NCBI GenBank assembly: GCA_036821485.1 | Contig: DAISJM010000026.1 | Location: 1 to 49,544 of the forward strand | DNA: 49,544 nucleotides | Source of the DNA: DAISJM01 sp036821485 | GTDB taxonomy: Bacteria > Verrucomicrobiota > Kiritimatiellia > CAIQIC01 > JAGNIJ01 | Reading direction: 5' to 3' | In this document: piece after piece, positions 8,164 through 15,877 of the stretch | Layout: each line of letters starts with the position of its first letter | Position numbering within the stretch: position 1 is the first letter of the stretch | The notes under the pieces: model-generated | What the model was told of the DNA's origin: nothing | Seen by the model: the letters and a program-made list of their open reading frames with translations, nothing else | Databases searched by the model: none | Position numbers and translations under genes: made by a program

Positions 8164-9288
8164 ATGAAGGTCGAACGGGCACACGAGCGCGATTACGACG
8201 AGTTGCTGGATGTGATCATCCGCTGCTTTCGCAGCGATACGCCTGAACATCCGAGATTTGAGACTTTCCTTCCCGACCTTTACCGGCGGACCGAAGCAGA
8301 CATGAACCGGCATTTCATTCTTCGCGAGGCCGGTCGCATCATCTCGGCGGTGGGTGTGTATCCGATGTCGCTGCGCTGTGGGGACGTGTCGATGACGGTG
8401 GCCGGTGTGGGGGCGGTGTGCACGGTCCCCGAGCATCGCGGGCGCGGCTGCATGTCGAATCTGCTCAAGCAGGTGCGCATCGGCATGATTCACGATGGGT
8501 ACGCGATTTCGTGGCTTTCCGGTTTGCGCGAACGGTACGGTCGGTTCGGCTGGGAGAAGGCGGGTTCGGATATCCAGATCAAGATTGAGGGCGGTCGAGC
8601 AGATCAGGGCGCTGGATCGTGGCGCATCCGAAGGATGGATGCGGAGCGCGATTCCATAGACCGTCTGGCACAGGCGCATGACGGCGTGCGATGGGCGGGC
8701 GTCTGTGAGAGGCCAATCCTCCGGCTGAAACTGCAACGCTACGGCATGGAGACATGGGAGGCAGAGGCTGAGACAGGCTATGCCTACGTGGTGTTGAATC
8801 GATGGAAGAAGTGGATTGCCGAATGGGGCGGGTCGCCGACGGGCGTGGAAGCTTTGCTTCAGCGGCAGTTGCTTGAAGGTGAAACGTGGGCCGTGCGGAT
8901 ACCTCGTGAGCGGGATGGGTACACCGATCTTTTTCGCGGGTTGGGGTCTGAGGTAACCTGCGAACACGACAACCTTGCCGTGGTGGATTTGAAGAAGTTG
9001 GTGAAGCTGTATCATCCGGTGCTGGCGGACCGATTTCCTCAGGGCGAGGCGGTGGTGCTGGCGGTGGATGACGCGCTTTGCCCCACGGAAGTCTGTTTGT
9101 GCGGTGGAGAGGTGTCCACCCATGTTCCGGAAACAGCGCACCGATTGGTGTTGGATGCCCGTCGAATGGCGCTTCTGCTCTTCGGCCCGTCGAAACCATC
9201 GGACGTGGTGGTTCTTCCGGCCGGACTCAAATGGCTTGACGATATCTTCCCTTTGCCGTTCTATACGCCGTCTCTGTGGCGAGTGTGA
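8164..9288 (+). CDS. GNAT-family N-acetyltransferase, Eis-like
   Basis: A GNAT fold fills the first ~140 residues. The acetyl-CoA loop is visible in AVCTVPEHRGRGCMSNLLKQ (R/Q-x-x-G-x-G/A type), followed by a strand and AISWLSGLRERYGRFGWEKAG, the loop typical of the Eis/acetyltransf_9 group. The remaining ~230 residues have the length and position of the second GNAT-like and sterol-carrier-like domains of Eis proteins, but I see no decisive motif there. The substrate is unknown. I chose the ATG before KVERAHERDYDELL; an ATG at 8143 adds seven residues and cannot be excluded. It lies 29 bases after nnr on the same strand. Confidence 0.8.
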   Translation: MKVERAHERDYDELLDVIIRCFRSDTPEHPRFETFLPDLYRRTEADMNRHFILREAGRIISAVGVYPMSLRCGDVSMTVAGVGAVCTVPEHRGRGCMSNLLKQVRIGMIHDGYAISWLSGLRERYGRFGWEKAGSDIQIKIEGGRADQGAGSWRIRRMDAERDSIDRLAQAHDGVRWAGVCERPILRLKLQRYGMETWEAEAETGYAYVVLNRWKKWIAEWGGSPTGVEALLQRQLLEGETWAVRIPRERDGYTDLFRGLGSEVTCEHDNLAVVDLKKLVKLYHPVLADRFPQGEAVVLAVDDALCPTEVCLCGGEVSTHVPETAHRLVLDARRMALLLFGPSKPSDVVVLPAGLKWLDDIFPLPFYTPSLWRV

Positions 9289-9303
9289 CAAGGCGGCGGC
9301 GCG

Positions 9304-9332
9304 TTGACTTCAGGCCCTGCCGCCTGCATTAT
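9304..9332 (+). promoter_or_regulatory. Sigma-70-like promoter for panD
   Basis: TTGACT (9304-9309) and CATTAT (9327-9332) are 17 bases apart, 27 bases before the panD ATG. This gives panD its own transcription start separate from the GNAT gene. Confidence 0.45.
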
Positions 9333-9359
9333 TCACCTGTTGGACATTGAGAGGCGAAC

Positions 9360-9716
9360 ATGCTGCGAACCATGCTTAAGTCAAAGATTCACCGGGCGAC
9401 GTTGACCGGTACAGAGTTGAACTATGAAGGCAGCATCACGGTCGACCTGGCCCTGCTGGAGAAGGCGGGGATTCTTCCAGGCGAGCAGGTCCATGTGCTC
9501 AACGTCAACACCGGCGCCCGCCTCATCACGTATACCATCACGGCGCCGCGCGGCTCGGGCACGGTGTTGTTGAATGGTCCCGCGGCGCGGCTGGGCGTGG
9601 CCGGCGATCAAGTGGTCATTTTGACGTATTGCCAACTTACCGACGAAGAATCCCGCAAACACAAGCCGGTCGTTCTCCTGGTGGACGGAAAGAACCGCCT
9701 CCGCAAGAAGAAGTAG
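9360..9716 (+). CDS. panD: Aspartate 1-decarboxylase PanD
   Basis: PanD converts L-aspartate to beta-alanine for pantothenate synthesis. It is made as a proenzyme that cleaves itself between Gly24 and Ser25 to form the pyruvoyl cofactor; the cleavage site is visible as YEGSITVD. The N-terminus MLKSKIHRATLTGTEL and the later NVNTGARLITY and LNGPAARLGVAGDQVVILTY are family hallmarks. At 118 residues it is normal length, with a lysine-rich tail. GAGAGGCG precedes the ATG; MLRT may be skipped in favour of the Met at codon 5. It is the last intact chromosomal gene before the integrated element. Confidence 0.96.
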   Translation: MLRTMLKSKIHRATLTGTELNYEGSITVDLALLEKAGILPGEQVHVLNVNTGARLITYTITAPRGSGTVLLNGPAARLGVAGDQVVILTYCQLTDEESRKHKPVVLLVDGKNRLRKKK

Positions 9717-9784
9717 ATCTGTCCGCGTTTTCCCGTTGGAGGATGGGGCCCGGCTTCGTCCTGCTCGACAAGCTCGCAGAACTA

Positions 9785-9858
9785 CGCCGTGGCATCCCAA
9801 GGCGCTTCGCGCTACGGCGGGACAGCCCTCGCTCTCGGCTGCGCTCCGAGCGAAGGCT
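9785..9858. terminator. Two GC-rich hairpins between panD and the split tRNA gene
   Basis: Hairpin one pairs CGCCGTGGC (9785-9793) with GCTACGGCG (9811-9819). Hairpin two pairs the AGCCCTCGCTC region (9824-9838) with CCGAGCGAAGGCT (9846-9858), and its right arm ends exactly at the CCA of the split tRNA. Read on the minus strand, hairpin two directly follows the tRNA 3' end and could end the original tRNA transcript; read on the plus strand either could end panD. No strong T-tract follows. The style resembles dispersed intergenic repeats seen in high-GC genomes, but no second copy is in this window. Confidence 0.4.
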
Positions 9859-9902
9859 GGAGCCGGCGGTCGGATTCGAACCGACGACCCTCTGATTACA
9901 AA
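9858..9902 (-). pseudogene. 3' half of a split tRNA-Thr(UGU) gene
   Basis: On the minus strand this is the 3' half of a tRNA from the anticodon loop (TTTGTAA) to an encoded CCA (9858-9860). It has anticodon-stem strand TCAGA, T-arm GTCGG-TTCGAAT-CCGAC and acceptor strand CGCCGGC. Upstream of the loop the sequence (rc of CGGCCGCAGG) cannot form the stem, so the 5' half is missing here. The matching 5' half is at 42140-42176: its stem TCTGA and acceptor GCCGGTG pair with this half (one G-T wobble). The gene was cut by insertion of the element. Confidence 0.9.
9896..9902. repeat. attL core TTACAAA
   Basis: This is the left copy of the 7-bp crossover core. It is preceded by the chromosomal stem strand CTCTGA and followed by element sequence CGGCCG. 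Identity with the right copy stops at exactly seven bases on both sides. Confidence 0.85.
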
Positions 9903-10066
9903 CGGCCGCAGGCCCACGCGGCTCTGATCGTTTCCCCGACAAAGACTACTGGCGGATCGACTTCCGGTCCAGCGAGTTGTGCCAGCGGCAACTCTGACTC
10001 ACAGAAGACACAGTGGGATCGCCAGGCACTCACAAGATGACGTAGATAGTCCGCAAATGAACACAT
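9896..10066 (-). CDS. Possible small CxxC protein ending at attL
   Basis: A 56-codon frame begins with an ATG at 10066 that has GGAAGG six bases upstream. It encodes a short helical start (MCSFADYLRHLVSAW), then CVFCESELPLAQL, a single CxxC of zinc-knuckle style, then a hydrophobic stretch. Its stop codon TAA is formed by the first three bases of the attL core, so the last codons abut the junction. In the circular element the frame would end at the same core. I know no family for it. Chance is a real alternative; the ribosome site is the main support. Confidence 0.35.
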   Translation of the reverse strand: MCSFADYLRHLVSAWRSHCVFCESELPLAQLAGPEVDPPVVFVGETIRAAWACGRL

Positions 10067-10216
10067 GAGCGGCCTTCCGCGCCACGCGAATGGCCACGCG
10101 GAACGCCACCTGTGATGCGATAGGCACAACAATGCGGCGTTAACTTGATTTCGCAATGCACCCGCAACCCGAATGCCCGGTTTTGTCGTAGAGATTGTGC
10201 GTGGGGGTGGGCCATA

Positions 10217-10582
10217 TCATAGCCCCTCCACCGCACACTCCACCGTCCACTTCACGTTGTCCACGATGTCGGATGCTCGGTCGAATGGTGCGCCGTAGCG
10301 ACCATAATACGGGTCGCAGGCCTTGAGCGCCGTCCCGCGAGCCCACAAGGGTGGGCAAAAACTGCTGGTCGTCACCCCGACCTCCTCGGCTAGAGCCCAG
10401 CCCGGTGTAACTGGCTCGGCCACGTCCCGCAGTCTCTTTCGCCTTCCATTGTGGCGCCGCTTGCGACGACGCTCCATCCACATGAGCCGTTCTTCCGGGG
10501 TCAGCGGCGGCTCCGACTCGGGCCACAACACGCCGTCGCTGGTCGGCGGCAGGTCGGCTACCGTTTTGGTTTTCTTCCTCAT
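10217..10582 (-). CDS. Unknown protein, paralogue of the 10730-11308 product
   Basis: This is a 121-residue protein of no family I recognise. Its first ~45 residues (VADLPPTSDGVLWPESE, then LTPEERLMWMERRRKRRH) are nearly identical to those of the gene at 10730-11308, while the remainder is unrelated. The shared part is polar and ends in a strongly basic run, so it may bind nucleic acid or act as a localisation signal. Its ATG overlaps the stop of the truncated copy upstream (ATGA at 10579-10582). It is the downstream member of a duplicated two-gene cassette and the leftmost clear gene of the element. Confidence 0.7.
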   Translation of the reverse strand: MRKKTKTVADLPPTSDGVLWPESEPPLTPEERLMWMERRRKRRHNGRRKRLRDVAEPVTPGWALAEEVGVTTSSFCPPLWARGTALKACDPYYGRYGAPFDRASDIVDNVKWTVECAVEGL

Positions 10583-10735
10583 GCTTGATCTCCTTGTTCA
10601 TCACCACTGCCGATTCGGACAGCATGCGCGATCGCATTCTCTGTGGCTCGGACCAGCACATACCCCGGCTGAGGTCGAAGCCGTTCGGCGACAAGATCGC
10701 ATCCCCATCGTCGGTGGCGGGTTCGCCGATCAGTA
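10579..10735 (-). pseudogene. Truncated, frameshifted copy of the zinc-ribbon gene at 11311-11715
   Basis: The end of this stretch reads CDLVAERLRPQPGYVLVRAT and onward to a stop at 10579. This aligns with RDIVADRLQPQPGYALVRTM near the C-terminus of the gene at 11311-11715. Further upstream LIGEPATDDGD (another frame) matches VIGQIRDSDG, so the copy has lost its 5' two-thirds and carries an indel. It sits directly before the paralogue at 10217-10582 just as the intact copy sits before 10730-11308. It is therefore the relic left by tandem duplication of the cassette. Confidence 0.6.
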
Positions 10736-11308
10736 ATCCCGCCAAACCTGCCCTGCAACGTATTCGGCGTCCTTGTAGATCTCTTCGGCCACCGCCAGCG
10801 TGACCTGCCGAACGACACCGCGCACACGCGCGAAGATTGCTTCGTCGGCCTGGCGATAGACGTCGCGGCGTCCCTGCGCGCTACACTGCTCGAAAATGCA
10901 GTCGCAAGCCCGCTCTGCTTCGTCCTTGAGCGCATCCCGAACCATTTCGTCATCACCCGCGTAGACCTTGCCCAGCTTATGCAGCAACTCTCGCCGGGAG
11001 GCCTCCTCGGCGCGAATCTGCGCGTCGATAGAGGCCATCTGGACACGAAGCCGCACTTCGAAGGGAATCTCTGCCGTTGACACACGAGACTGATCCTTGA
11101 ACTCGAAACCCGTCTTCGCTGCCGTCCTTCGTCGTGGAGTGTTCGCGCCAGAGAACGTCTTGCTTGTCCTCCCGCCGTGGCGCCGCTTGCGCCGCCGCTC
11201 CATCCACATGAGGCGCTCTTCCGGCGTCAACGGTTGCTCCGAATCCGGCCACAACACCCCGTCGCTGGTCGGCGGCAGATCGGCCACCGTCGTGATTGTC
11301 TTCTTCAT
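10730..11308 (-). CDS. Unknown protein with duplicated basic N-terminal segment
   Basis: This 192-residue protein has the same N-terminal ~45 residues as the gene at 10217-10582 (ADLPPTSDGVLWPDSE, LTPEERLMWMERRRKRRH). A different, largely alpha-helical, charged C-terminal region follows (VRLRVQMASIDAQIRAEEAS, later DEAERACDCIFEQC and VRGVVRQVTLAVAEEIYK). I see no catalytic motif. Its ATG follows the stop of the zinc-ribbon gene by two bases, and TATTCAG-type spacing with GGAGGGGG inside the preceding gene provides a ribosome site. The constant N-terminus with variable C-terminus suggests a modular adaptor, but the role is unknown. Confidence 0.7.
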   Translation of the reverse strand: MKKTITTVADLPPTSDGVLWPDSEQPLTPEERLMWMERRRKRRHGGRTSKTFSGANTPRRRTAAKTGFEFKDQSRVSTAEIPFEVRLRVQMASIDAQIRAEEASRRELLHKLGKVYAGDDEMVRDALKDEAERACDCIFEQCSAQGRRDVYRQADEAIFARVRGVVRQVTLAVAEEIYKDAEYVAGQVWRDY

Positions 11309-11310
11309 AT

Positions 11311-11715
11311 TCAGCCCCCTCCTTCTTCATCTTCATCGCTGCTATAAATCGCGTGAGCGAACGCCCGCTCCATAGTACGGACCAGCGCATACCCAGGCTG
11401 AGGTTGGAGCCGGTCAGCCACAATGTCCCGCCCCCACTTCCCGCGTTTGGTTCGCGTCAGGCCATCAGAATCCCGAATCTGGCCGATCACAACCGCGATC
11501 GGCGTCCGGACCGCGGCGTATGCCGACGCAGGGCCGGTGTATGGCGCCTCCCGGGGATACAACTCGTCCTCTGTGGGGGCCAGCTCGGTCAACGATGGGA
11601 GGCAATCTTCACAGACCCAAAGTCCGGCGTACAACTCGCCGTCCTCGATCTGTATCAATTCATCGGCGTCGGCGTAGTCGCCGCACAGGTCACAATATGG
11701 CGGAGCCCTCAGCAT
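11311..11715 (-). CDS. Small zinc-ribbon-like protein of unknown function
   Basis: The 134-residue product has two CxxC pairs near its N-terminus (Cys8/Cys11 in CDLCGDYADADEL and Cys35/Cys38 in VCEDCLPSL), the spacing of a zinc ribbon. An alanine/proline-rich linker and a C-terminal part (GRDIVADRLQPQPGYALVRT) that is conserved in the relic at 10579-10735 follow. It is the first gene of a two-gene operon with 10730-11308 (gap of two bases). I chose the ATG at 11715 because it places the zinc ribbon at the N-terminus; upstream in-frame codons look non-coding. No function can be assigned. Confidence 0.6.
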   Translation of the reverse strand: MLRAPPYCDLCGDYADADELIQIEDGELYAGLWVCEDCLPSLTELAPTEDELYPREAPYTGPASAYAAVRTPIAVVIGQIRDSDGLTRTKRGKWGRDIVADRLQPQPGYALVRTMERAFAHAIYSSDEDEEGGG

Positions 11716-12226
11716 ACTTATGAAAATAGCTCGCCGCAAGGGATCGTCAACGCGCCGCCACGCAGAAAATGTCTTTCTTCGCTTCGGAAGACAGTCTGGC
11801 ACGGAAGTTGAAACGAGCACGCGCGGGACAAAGCACTGGGGAGGGGAAGGTGATTCCCGCACGCGTAGGTCATTTCAGGCTTCGTGCCAACAGCCTGGGA
11901 GGCGGCAGGATTCCGCAGCAGTCGGTAATGCGAAGCTCACAAGTTCTGCAACCGGCTTGCCGAAGTGGCTGAATAATAATCTGCATTCTAGCCTTGTAGA
12001 CATTGGCTCCGGCGATAGCGGACGAAAAAATAGGTGCCGCCCGGAAGCCGAATCCCGAGCCCGATCAATATCATTCCCGTTGAGCAAGGGACCTGTGTGC
12101 AGAAAGGGACAACAAAGTTTCGGTCGCCGTGCGGCTGTGGCTTAACAACCACCCGCCCCCTTGGTCCCTGCGGCTCACCGCGCGGCGACCGTTTCTACGA
12201 CCCCAACGGGGCAAAGGAGAGGGACT
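11716..12226. other. Gene-free stretch with a 14-bp inverted repeat
   Basis: I see no convincing gene in these 511 bases, which separate two divergent operons and probably hold both promoters. The notable structure is an inverted repeat with one mismatch, CGGTCGCCGTGCGG (12121-12134) and CCGCGCGGCGACCG (12178-12191), ending 35 bases before the start at 12227. It could be an operator or an mRNA leader hairpin. Confidence 0.4.
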
Positions 12227-12826
12227 ATGCAGAATGCAATCCAGACTAACGCGTCCGATTGGACGCTTCCTCCGGAACGGAAGGGCCGCGTGCACTTCAG
12301 CACCGTGCCGACCGAGAAGTTCAAGGACCCTGAGTACGCCGGCCTGTTCGATGCCGTCGTCGACGACATCAGCGTCAAGCGCGGCGTTGAGCGCGCGATC
12401 TGGGATCGGCCCAACGAGATTCAGGTCCGCGACGAGATGGCGTTGCTCTTGGACCTCACCGGGCCGACTGGTGACAAGTACCTTGTTGCTACGTTCGGCA
12501 CCAAGCTGAGTTCGAGCACCAAGTCGACCTGCTACGCATGGGTCACCGGCATCTTGGGTCGGCCCCCGACGCCGGGCTTCGACCTGCGCACGTTGAAGGG
12601 CGTGCGCTGCCGCGCGCTGATCACGATGGCGCAGCGCCGCGACGGCACTGGCAAGTACTGCCGTGTCGACCGGTTTCTGCCGGTTGACCGGGGGACTTCC
12701 CCGATCTCCGTGGCGCCTGTCACGGAGCGGAGGCCTCCGGCCTCCGATCTGCCTCCACAGACTCCAACGCTGGCGGCCCCTCCGGAGGAAACTGAGGACA
12801 ACGACCCGATATTCCCGAGGACGTAG
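12227..12826 (+). CDS. Replication-module protein of unknown function
   Basis: A 199-residue protein with an excellent ribosome site (AAAGGAGAGGGACT before the ATG). The middle (about 60-150) alternates short strands and loops (IQVRDEMALLLDLTGP, KYLVATFGTKLS, LKGVRCRALITMAQ, GKYCRVDRFLPV). The tail of ~50 residues is proline/threonine-rich and acidic. This pattern, a beta-rich core with a disordered acidic tail, is also that of phage single-strand-binding proteins, and the gene precedes a PrimPol-helicase. An SSB-like role is only an inference; I recognise no specific family. Confidence 0.7.
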   Translation: MQNAIQTNASDWTLPPERKGRVHFSTVPTEKFKDPEYAGLFDAVVDDISVKRGVERAIWDRPNEIQVRDEMALLLDLTGPTGDKYLVATFGTKLSSSTKSTCYAWVTGILGRPPTPGFDLRTLKGVRCRALITMAQRRDGTGKYCRVDRFLPVDRGTSPISVAPVTERRPPASDLPPQTPTLAAPPEETEDNDPIFPRT

Positions 12827-12838
12827 TCCAGGAATCGA

Positions 12839-12888
12839 GCCCGGCGTCGGCATACTGACGAAACTGCCGACGCAAGCCGTCGCCGGGC
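12839..12888. promoter_or_regulatory. Nested inverted repeats between two replication-module genes
   Basis: An outer pair GCCCGGC (12839-12845) and GCCGGGC (12882-12888) encloses GTCGGCA (12846-12852) and TGCCGAC (12865-12871). The RNA would fold into a stem interrupted on one side. It could be a terminator without T-tract, a processing site or a translational control element for the small gene at 12904. Confidence 0.4.
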
Positions 12889-12903
12889 GATGAGGTATCG
12901 GCC

Positions 12904-13098
12904 ATGAACAACACGAACATCAACAAAGAACCGACAGGCGATTCTCGATCGGTCTGCTGGCCCCGTCCTGCACCGGGAAAGGGCGTCCACATGACGCTCG
13001 ATAGGGCATTAGAGATGATCAAGACCGAGCTTTCCGGGATTAAGACTAACCGCGAACGCGTCGACTGGCTTCGCGGCGTCAGAAGGCAGTCAAAGTGA
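12904..13098 (+). CDS. Small protein coupled to the PrimPol-helicase gene
   Basis: This is a 64-residue frame with GAGGT eight bases before its ATG. The first half is polar and probably unstructured. The second half (MTLDRALEMIKTELSGIKTN, then RERVDWLRGVRRQSK) is an amphipathic, basic helix. Its stop overlaps the GTG start of the next gene (GTGA at 13095-13098), so the two are translationally coupled. Small genes in this position in plasmid and phage replication modules are often copy-number or helicase-loading factors, but nothing in the sequence proves that here. Confidence 0.6.
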   Translation: MNNTNINKEPTGDSRSVCWPRPAPGKGVHMTLDRALEMIKTELSGIKTNRERVDWLRGVRRQSK

Positions 13099-15272
13099 GG
13101 AGCGTGCTCGACGAGGCACTCGTGCTCGCCCGCGCCGGCGTGCCGGTGTTTCCTCTCGTGGCGAACGACAAGCAGCCGGCAACCAGTCACGGGTTCAAGG
13201 ATGCCACCACGAACGAACAGGTCATCCGCCGCTGGTTCGTGTACGCGCACAACTTGGGGCTACCGACTGGCGCTGCCTCCGGCATCATCGTGGTCGATTG
13301 CGACGTTGACCCAGACAAAGGAAAGGACGGCCCAAAGCGATTACGCGAACTGGAGGACAAATACGGCAGGTTGCCCAAGACAAGACGGGTGCGCACGCCT
13401 CGCGGCGGCCAACACCTGTACTTCAAGGCCCCAGCCTGCCGGGTGCCGTGCTCAAGCGACACGCGGATTGCATATGGCATAGACGTCCGGGGCGACGGCG
13501 GATACGTCGCCGCCCCGCCGAGCGTCACGACACTCGGATCTTATACCGTGGTGGACGAAACCGAACCCGCAGCCGCACCCGACTGGCTTCTCGGACTCGC
13601 AATCGGCAAGAACCTCGGAAGACCGGCACAAGCGGCAAACAGCACGCCCACCCCAAAACAAGCCGGTGCTGGAGACCTTGCCGGGATCGACGAAGTTCGT
13701 GCCGCACTGTTCGCTATCGACGTGGAGAAGACCTCAGAGCCGGTCTGGACCGAGATCGGTTGGGCGCTGCACTGGTGGGGGGTGAAGACGGGGAACGACG
13801 AAGCGGCCATGCACATGTACGCCGAGTGGTCAGCCACGGACGGGAGCAACGGCTCGGACGGGTTGCCGCGGTTCAGACCCGGTGAGATCCAGCGAAAGTG
13901 GAGAATGATGGAGGTGGGACGTCCTGACGGCATCACCATCAAGAGCCTTTTCCGACGGGCGTACGACGCTGGCTGGCAGGGGCCCGCGTACAACACGTTC
14001 ACGTTCAGCGGGCCGGTAACGACCGCTGACGGGAGTTCCGCCACCGCCACTACCTTTGCTGCGAATGCAGCGCCCGAGCCACCGCGAATAATCACCCCCA
14101 ACGAGCTCCTTGAATTCAACCCGCTCGACGACCCTGACGAGTTGATACCCCATCGCTACCTCTGTAAAGGATCCGGGATGCTGGTCGCCGGCCCGACCGG
14201 AGCCGGAAAATCCTCGTGGCTCACCCAGTTCGCAATCCACGCAACTGTTGGGCGCGAAGTTTTTGGCATGCGGTTCGTCAGGCCGCTCAAAATTCTGATC
14301 ATACAGGCTGAGAACGACAGGGGAGACATGGCCGAGATGTTCCAGGGCGTATACAGGACTCTCGAGGCGGGGGCCCCCGGCGTCGAGCCGCTGACGAACG
14401 CCGAGGCCGTACTGGTGATGGACAACCTACGGTGGATTCGGGAGCCATCGCGGGCCGGAGTTGAGTTCGCCGCGCTACTCCGCCGCGTCGCCAACGACAA
14501 CAGACCAGACATCGTGGTCGTTGATCCCGCGTTCGCCTTTCTCGGTGCTGACGCATCCAGGCAAGCCGACGTGAGCCTCTGGCTCCGGAACCTGATCAAC
14601 CCGGTCCTGGTCGAGACCGGCATCGCCATTGTGATCGCACATCACACCAACAAGCCCGTCAGAAATCTGGAGAGGAAAGACGCATGGAGGAGTTCGGACT
14701 ACGCGTACGCCGGCTCTGGAAGCATCGAGTGGGCAAACTGGGCCAGGTGCGTCATCGCCCTGCAATGCACCGACATCACAGGCATCTATCGCCTGGTCGC
14801 TGGCAAGAGGGGCTCCCGGCTCGGCTGGAGGACTGCGGACGGCAAGCCGACTTTAGACCGATTCATAGCCCACGCACGGGAAGAGGGCCGGATATACTGG
14901 CGCGAGCCAGACGCCGACGAGACATTTCAAATCAAGGTCGTTGCGGCCGTTGAGGGCTTTCGTCGACTTCCTGAGGTCTTCAGGTCATCAGCCGAGGAGC
15001 GCGACGGCTTGGACGCCGACGAGATCATGCGGCGGGCTGTGGAGATGGGCATCACACGCGTCTCCGGCGCGGCCTTCGGCGTCCGGCGGAGCCAGTGGCT
15101 TACAGGCTCACGCGCCAAGGCGGTCGACCATGGCGTCCTCGATCGGCGCGGCGAACTGTTCCGGCCGAAGCCGTCGCCGCTCGCCGCGAGCCGTCCGCCC
15201 GACGACGAAGCCGTTGCCGACGATCCCGACGACTCATCGTGGCTCTTGAAGATGACGCGGGATTTGAAGTGA
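13095..15272 (+). CDS. Replication protein: bifunctional primase-polymerase fused to a RecA/DnaB-like ATPase
   Basis: Residues ~5-170 form a Prim-Pol (archaeo-eukaryotic primase fold) domain: GIIVVDCDVDPDKG with the metal-binding Asp-x-Asp (68/70), GGQHLYFKAP with the catalytic His (107), and GIDVRGDGGYVAAPPS (128-143). Residues ~198-295 resemble primase C-terminal domain 2 (EIGWALHWWGV, GEIQRKWRMME). Residues ~350-600 are a RepA/AAA_25-type ATPase with Walker A GPTGAGKS (366-373), Walker B VVVDPAFAFLG and AHHTNKP. Such fusions replicate plasmids, satellites and integrative elements. It starts at a GTG overlapping the previous stop. It implies that the excised element can, or once could, replicate itself. 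Confidence 0.9.
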   Translation: MRSVLDEALVLARAGVPVFPLVANDKQPATSHGFKDATTNEQVIRRWFVYAHNLGLPTGAASGIIVVDCDVDPDKGKDGPKRLRELEDKYGRLPKTRRVRTPRGGQHLYFKAPACRVPCSSDTRIAYGIDVRGDGGYVAAPPSVTTLGSYTVVDETEPAAAPDWLLGLAIGKNLGRPAQAANSTPTPKQAGAGDLAGIDEVRAALFAIDVEKTSEPVWTEIGWALHWWGVKTGNDEAAMHMYAEWSATDGSNGSDGLPRFRPGEIQRKWRMMEVGRPDGITIKSLFRRAYDAGWQGPAYNTFTFSGPVTTADGSSATATTFAANAAPEPPRIITPNELLEFNPLDDPDELIPHRYLCKGSGMLVAGPTGAGKSSWLTQFAIHATVGREVFGMRFVRPLKILIIQAENDRGDMAEMFQGVYRTLEAGAPGVEPLTNAEAVLVMDNLRWIREPSRAGVEFAALLRRVANDNRPDIVVVDPAFAFLGADASRQADVSLWLRNLINPVLVETGIAIVIAHHTNKPVRNLERKDAWRSSDYAYAGSGSIEWANWARCVIALQCTDITGIYRLVAGKRGSRLGWRTADGKPTLDRFIAHAREEGRIYWREPDADETFQIKVVAAVEGFRRLPEVFRSSAEERDGLDADEIMRRAVEMGITRVSGAAFGVRRSQWLTGSRAKAVDHGVLDRRGELFRPKPSPLAASRPPDDEAVADDPDDSSWLLKMTRDLK

Positions 15273-15369
15273 GACACGCCGAGAGGTATCTGGATTCTGT
15301 GACACACCCTCGATTCTGGACTTCCACCGCCGGCCAAAACGTTCACGTGAGCCCGTTCTCTTCCACTCC

Positions 15370-15506
15370 GTTACGCGGCGTAACACGGTGGTGGACGGAA
15401 CGTGGCGGTGTGCCAATGGCGAAACGCTTTCTTACACGCGTAATATTGCCGTGTAGGCGTGCAATTACACGTTACGCCCCCCTTTATAAGGGGCGTAACG
15501 TGTAAT
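15370..15506. repeat. Cluster of inverted repeats after the replication gene: candidate origin
   Basis: The 308-base gap 15273-15580 has no gene but holds a 15-bp palindrome GTTACGCGGCGTAAC (15370-15384), a related TTACACGCGTAAT (15432-15444), and a perfect 17-bp inverted repeat with arms ATTACACGTTACGCCCC (15464-15480) and its complement (15490-15506) around CCTTTATAA. The units GTTACGC/GCGTAAC and TTACACG/CGTGTAA recur in both orientations. Placed between the convergent replication gene and an XRE gene, this suits a replication origin with initiator sites; a bidirectional terminator is the alternative for the large hairpin. Confidence 0.5.
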
Positions 15507-15580
15507 GCATGTTTGCCCAGGCAAGAATCTCTGACACGGATTCCCACTTCAGAAGGCAATCCCAGTTCTGTGGGTCTCGG

Positions 15581-15877
15581 TCAGCGGCGCGGCTTCGGTT
15601 CGCGTCCGGTCACAAGCCAATGGGGGGTTGTGACCAAGCACTTCGCCAGTGCGAGCAATTCCCCATCGAGGACGCGCCTTCCTACTTGCGACTCGATCTT
15701 CGAGATGCCTGAGCGGGACATGCCCACGCCCAAGTCGCCGACTTTCTTCGCCAACTCCGCCTGCGTCATCCCTAGCCGTAGCCGGATTCGCCTGATTCGC
15801 GGGCCACAGATGTTCTTGGGCTTGTTCTTGTTCACGGCGCCACGGTGCTGGCGGTGTGCGAATCCGCAAAGCATCAT
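15581..15877 (-). CDS. XRE-family helix-turn-helix regulator
   Basis: A ~98-residue protein whose core is an XRE/Cro-type HTH: GPRIRRIRLRLGMTQAELAK, then SRSGISKIESQVGRRVLDGE and LLALAKCLVTTPHWLVTG. It is similar in layout to the regulator at 30783-31019, and both have an insertion between helices 2 and 3 (KVGDLGVGMSR here). The start is uncertain: ATG at 15877, or GTG at 15835, which would begin 14 residues later right before NKNKPKN. It faces the replication gene and probably regulates an element operon. Confidence 0.75.
   Translation of the reverse strand: MMLCGFAHRQHRGAVNKNKPKNICGPRIRRIRLRLGMTQAELAKKVGDLGVGMSRSGISKIESQVGRRVLDGELLALAKCLVTTPHWLVTGREPKPRR

Noticed and set aside
12071..12853. 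Minus-strand 260-codon frame opposite the replication-module gene
   Set aside because: The plus-strand gene has a strong ribosome site and continues into the coupled replication genes; the antisense frame is Arg-rich and featureless.
15464..15506. CRISPR repeat or array
   Set aside because: It is one large inverted repeat, not several direct repeats with regular spacers. No cas gene is in the window.
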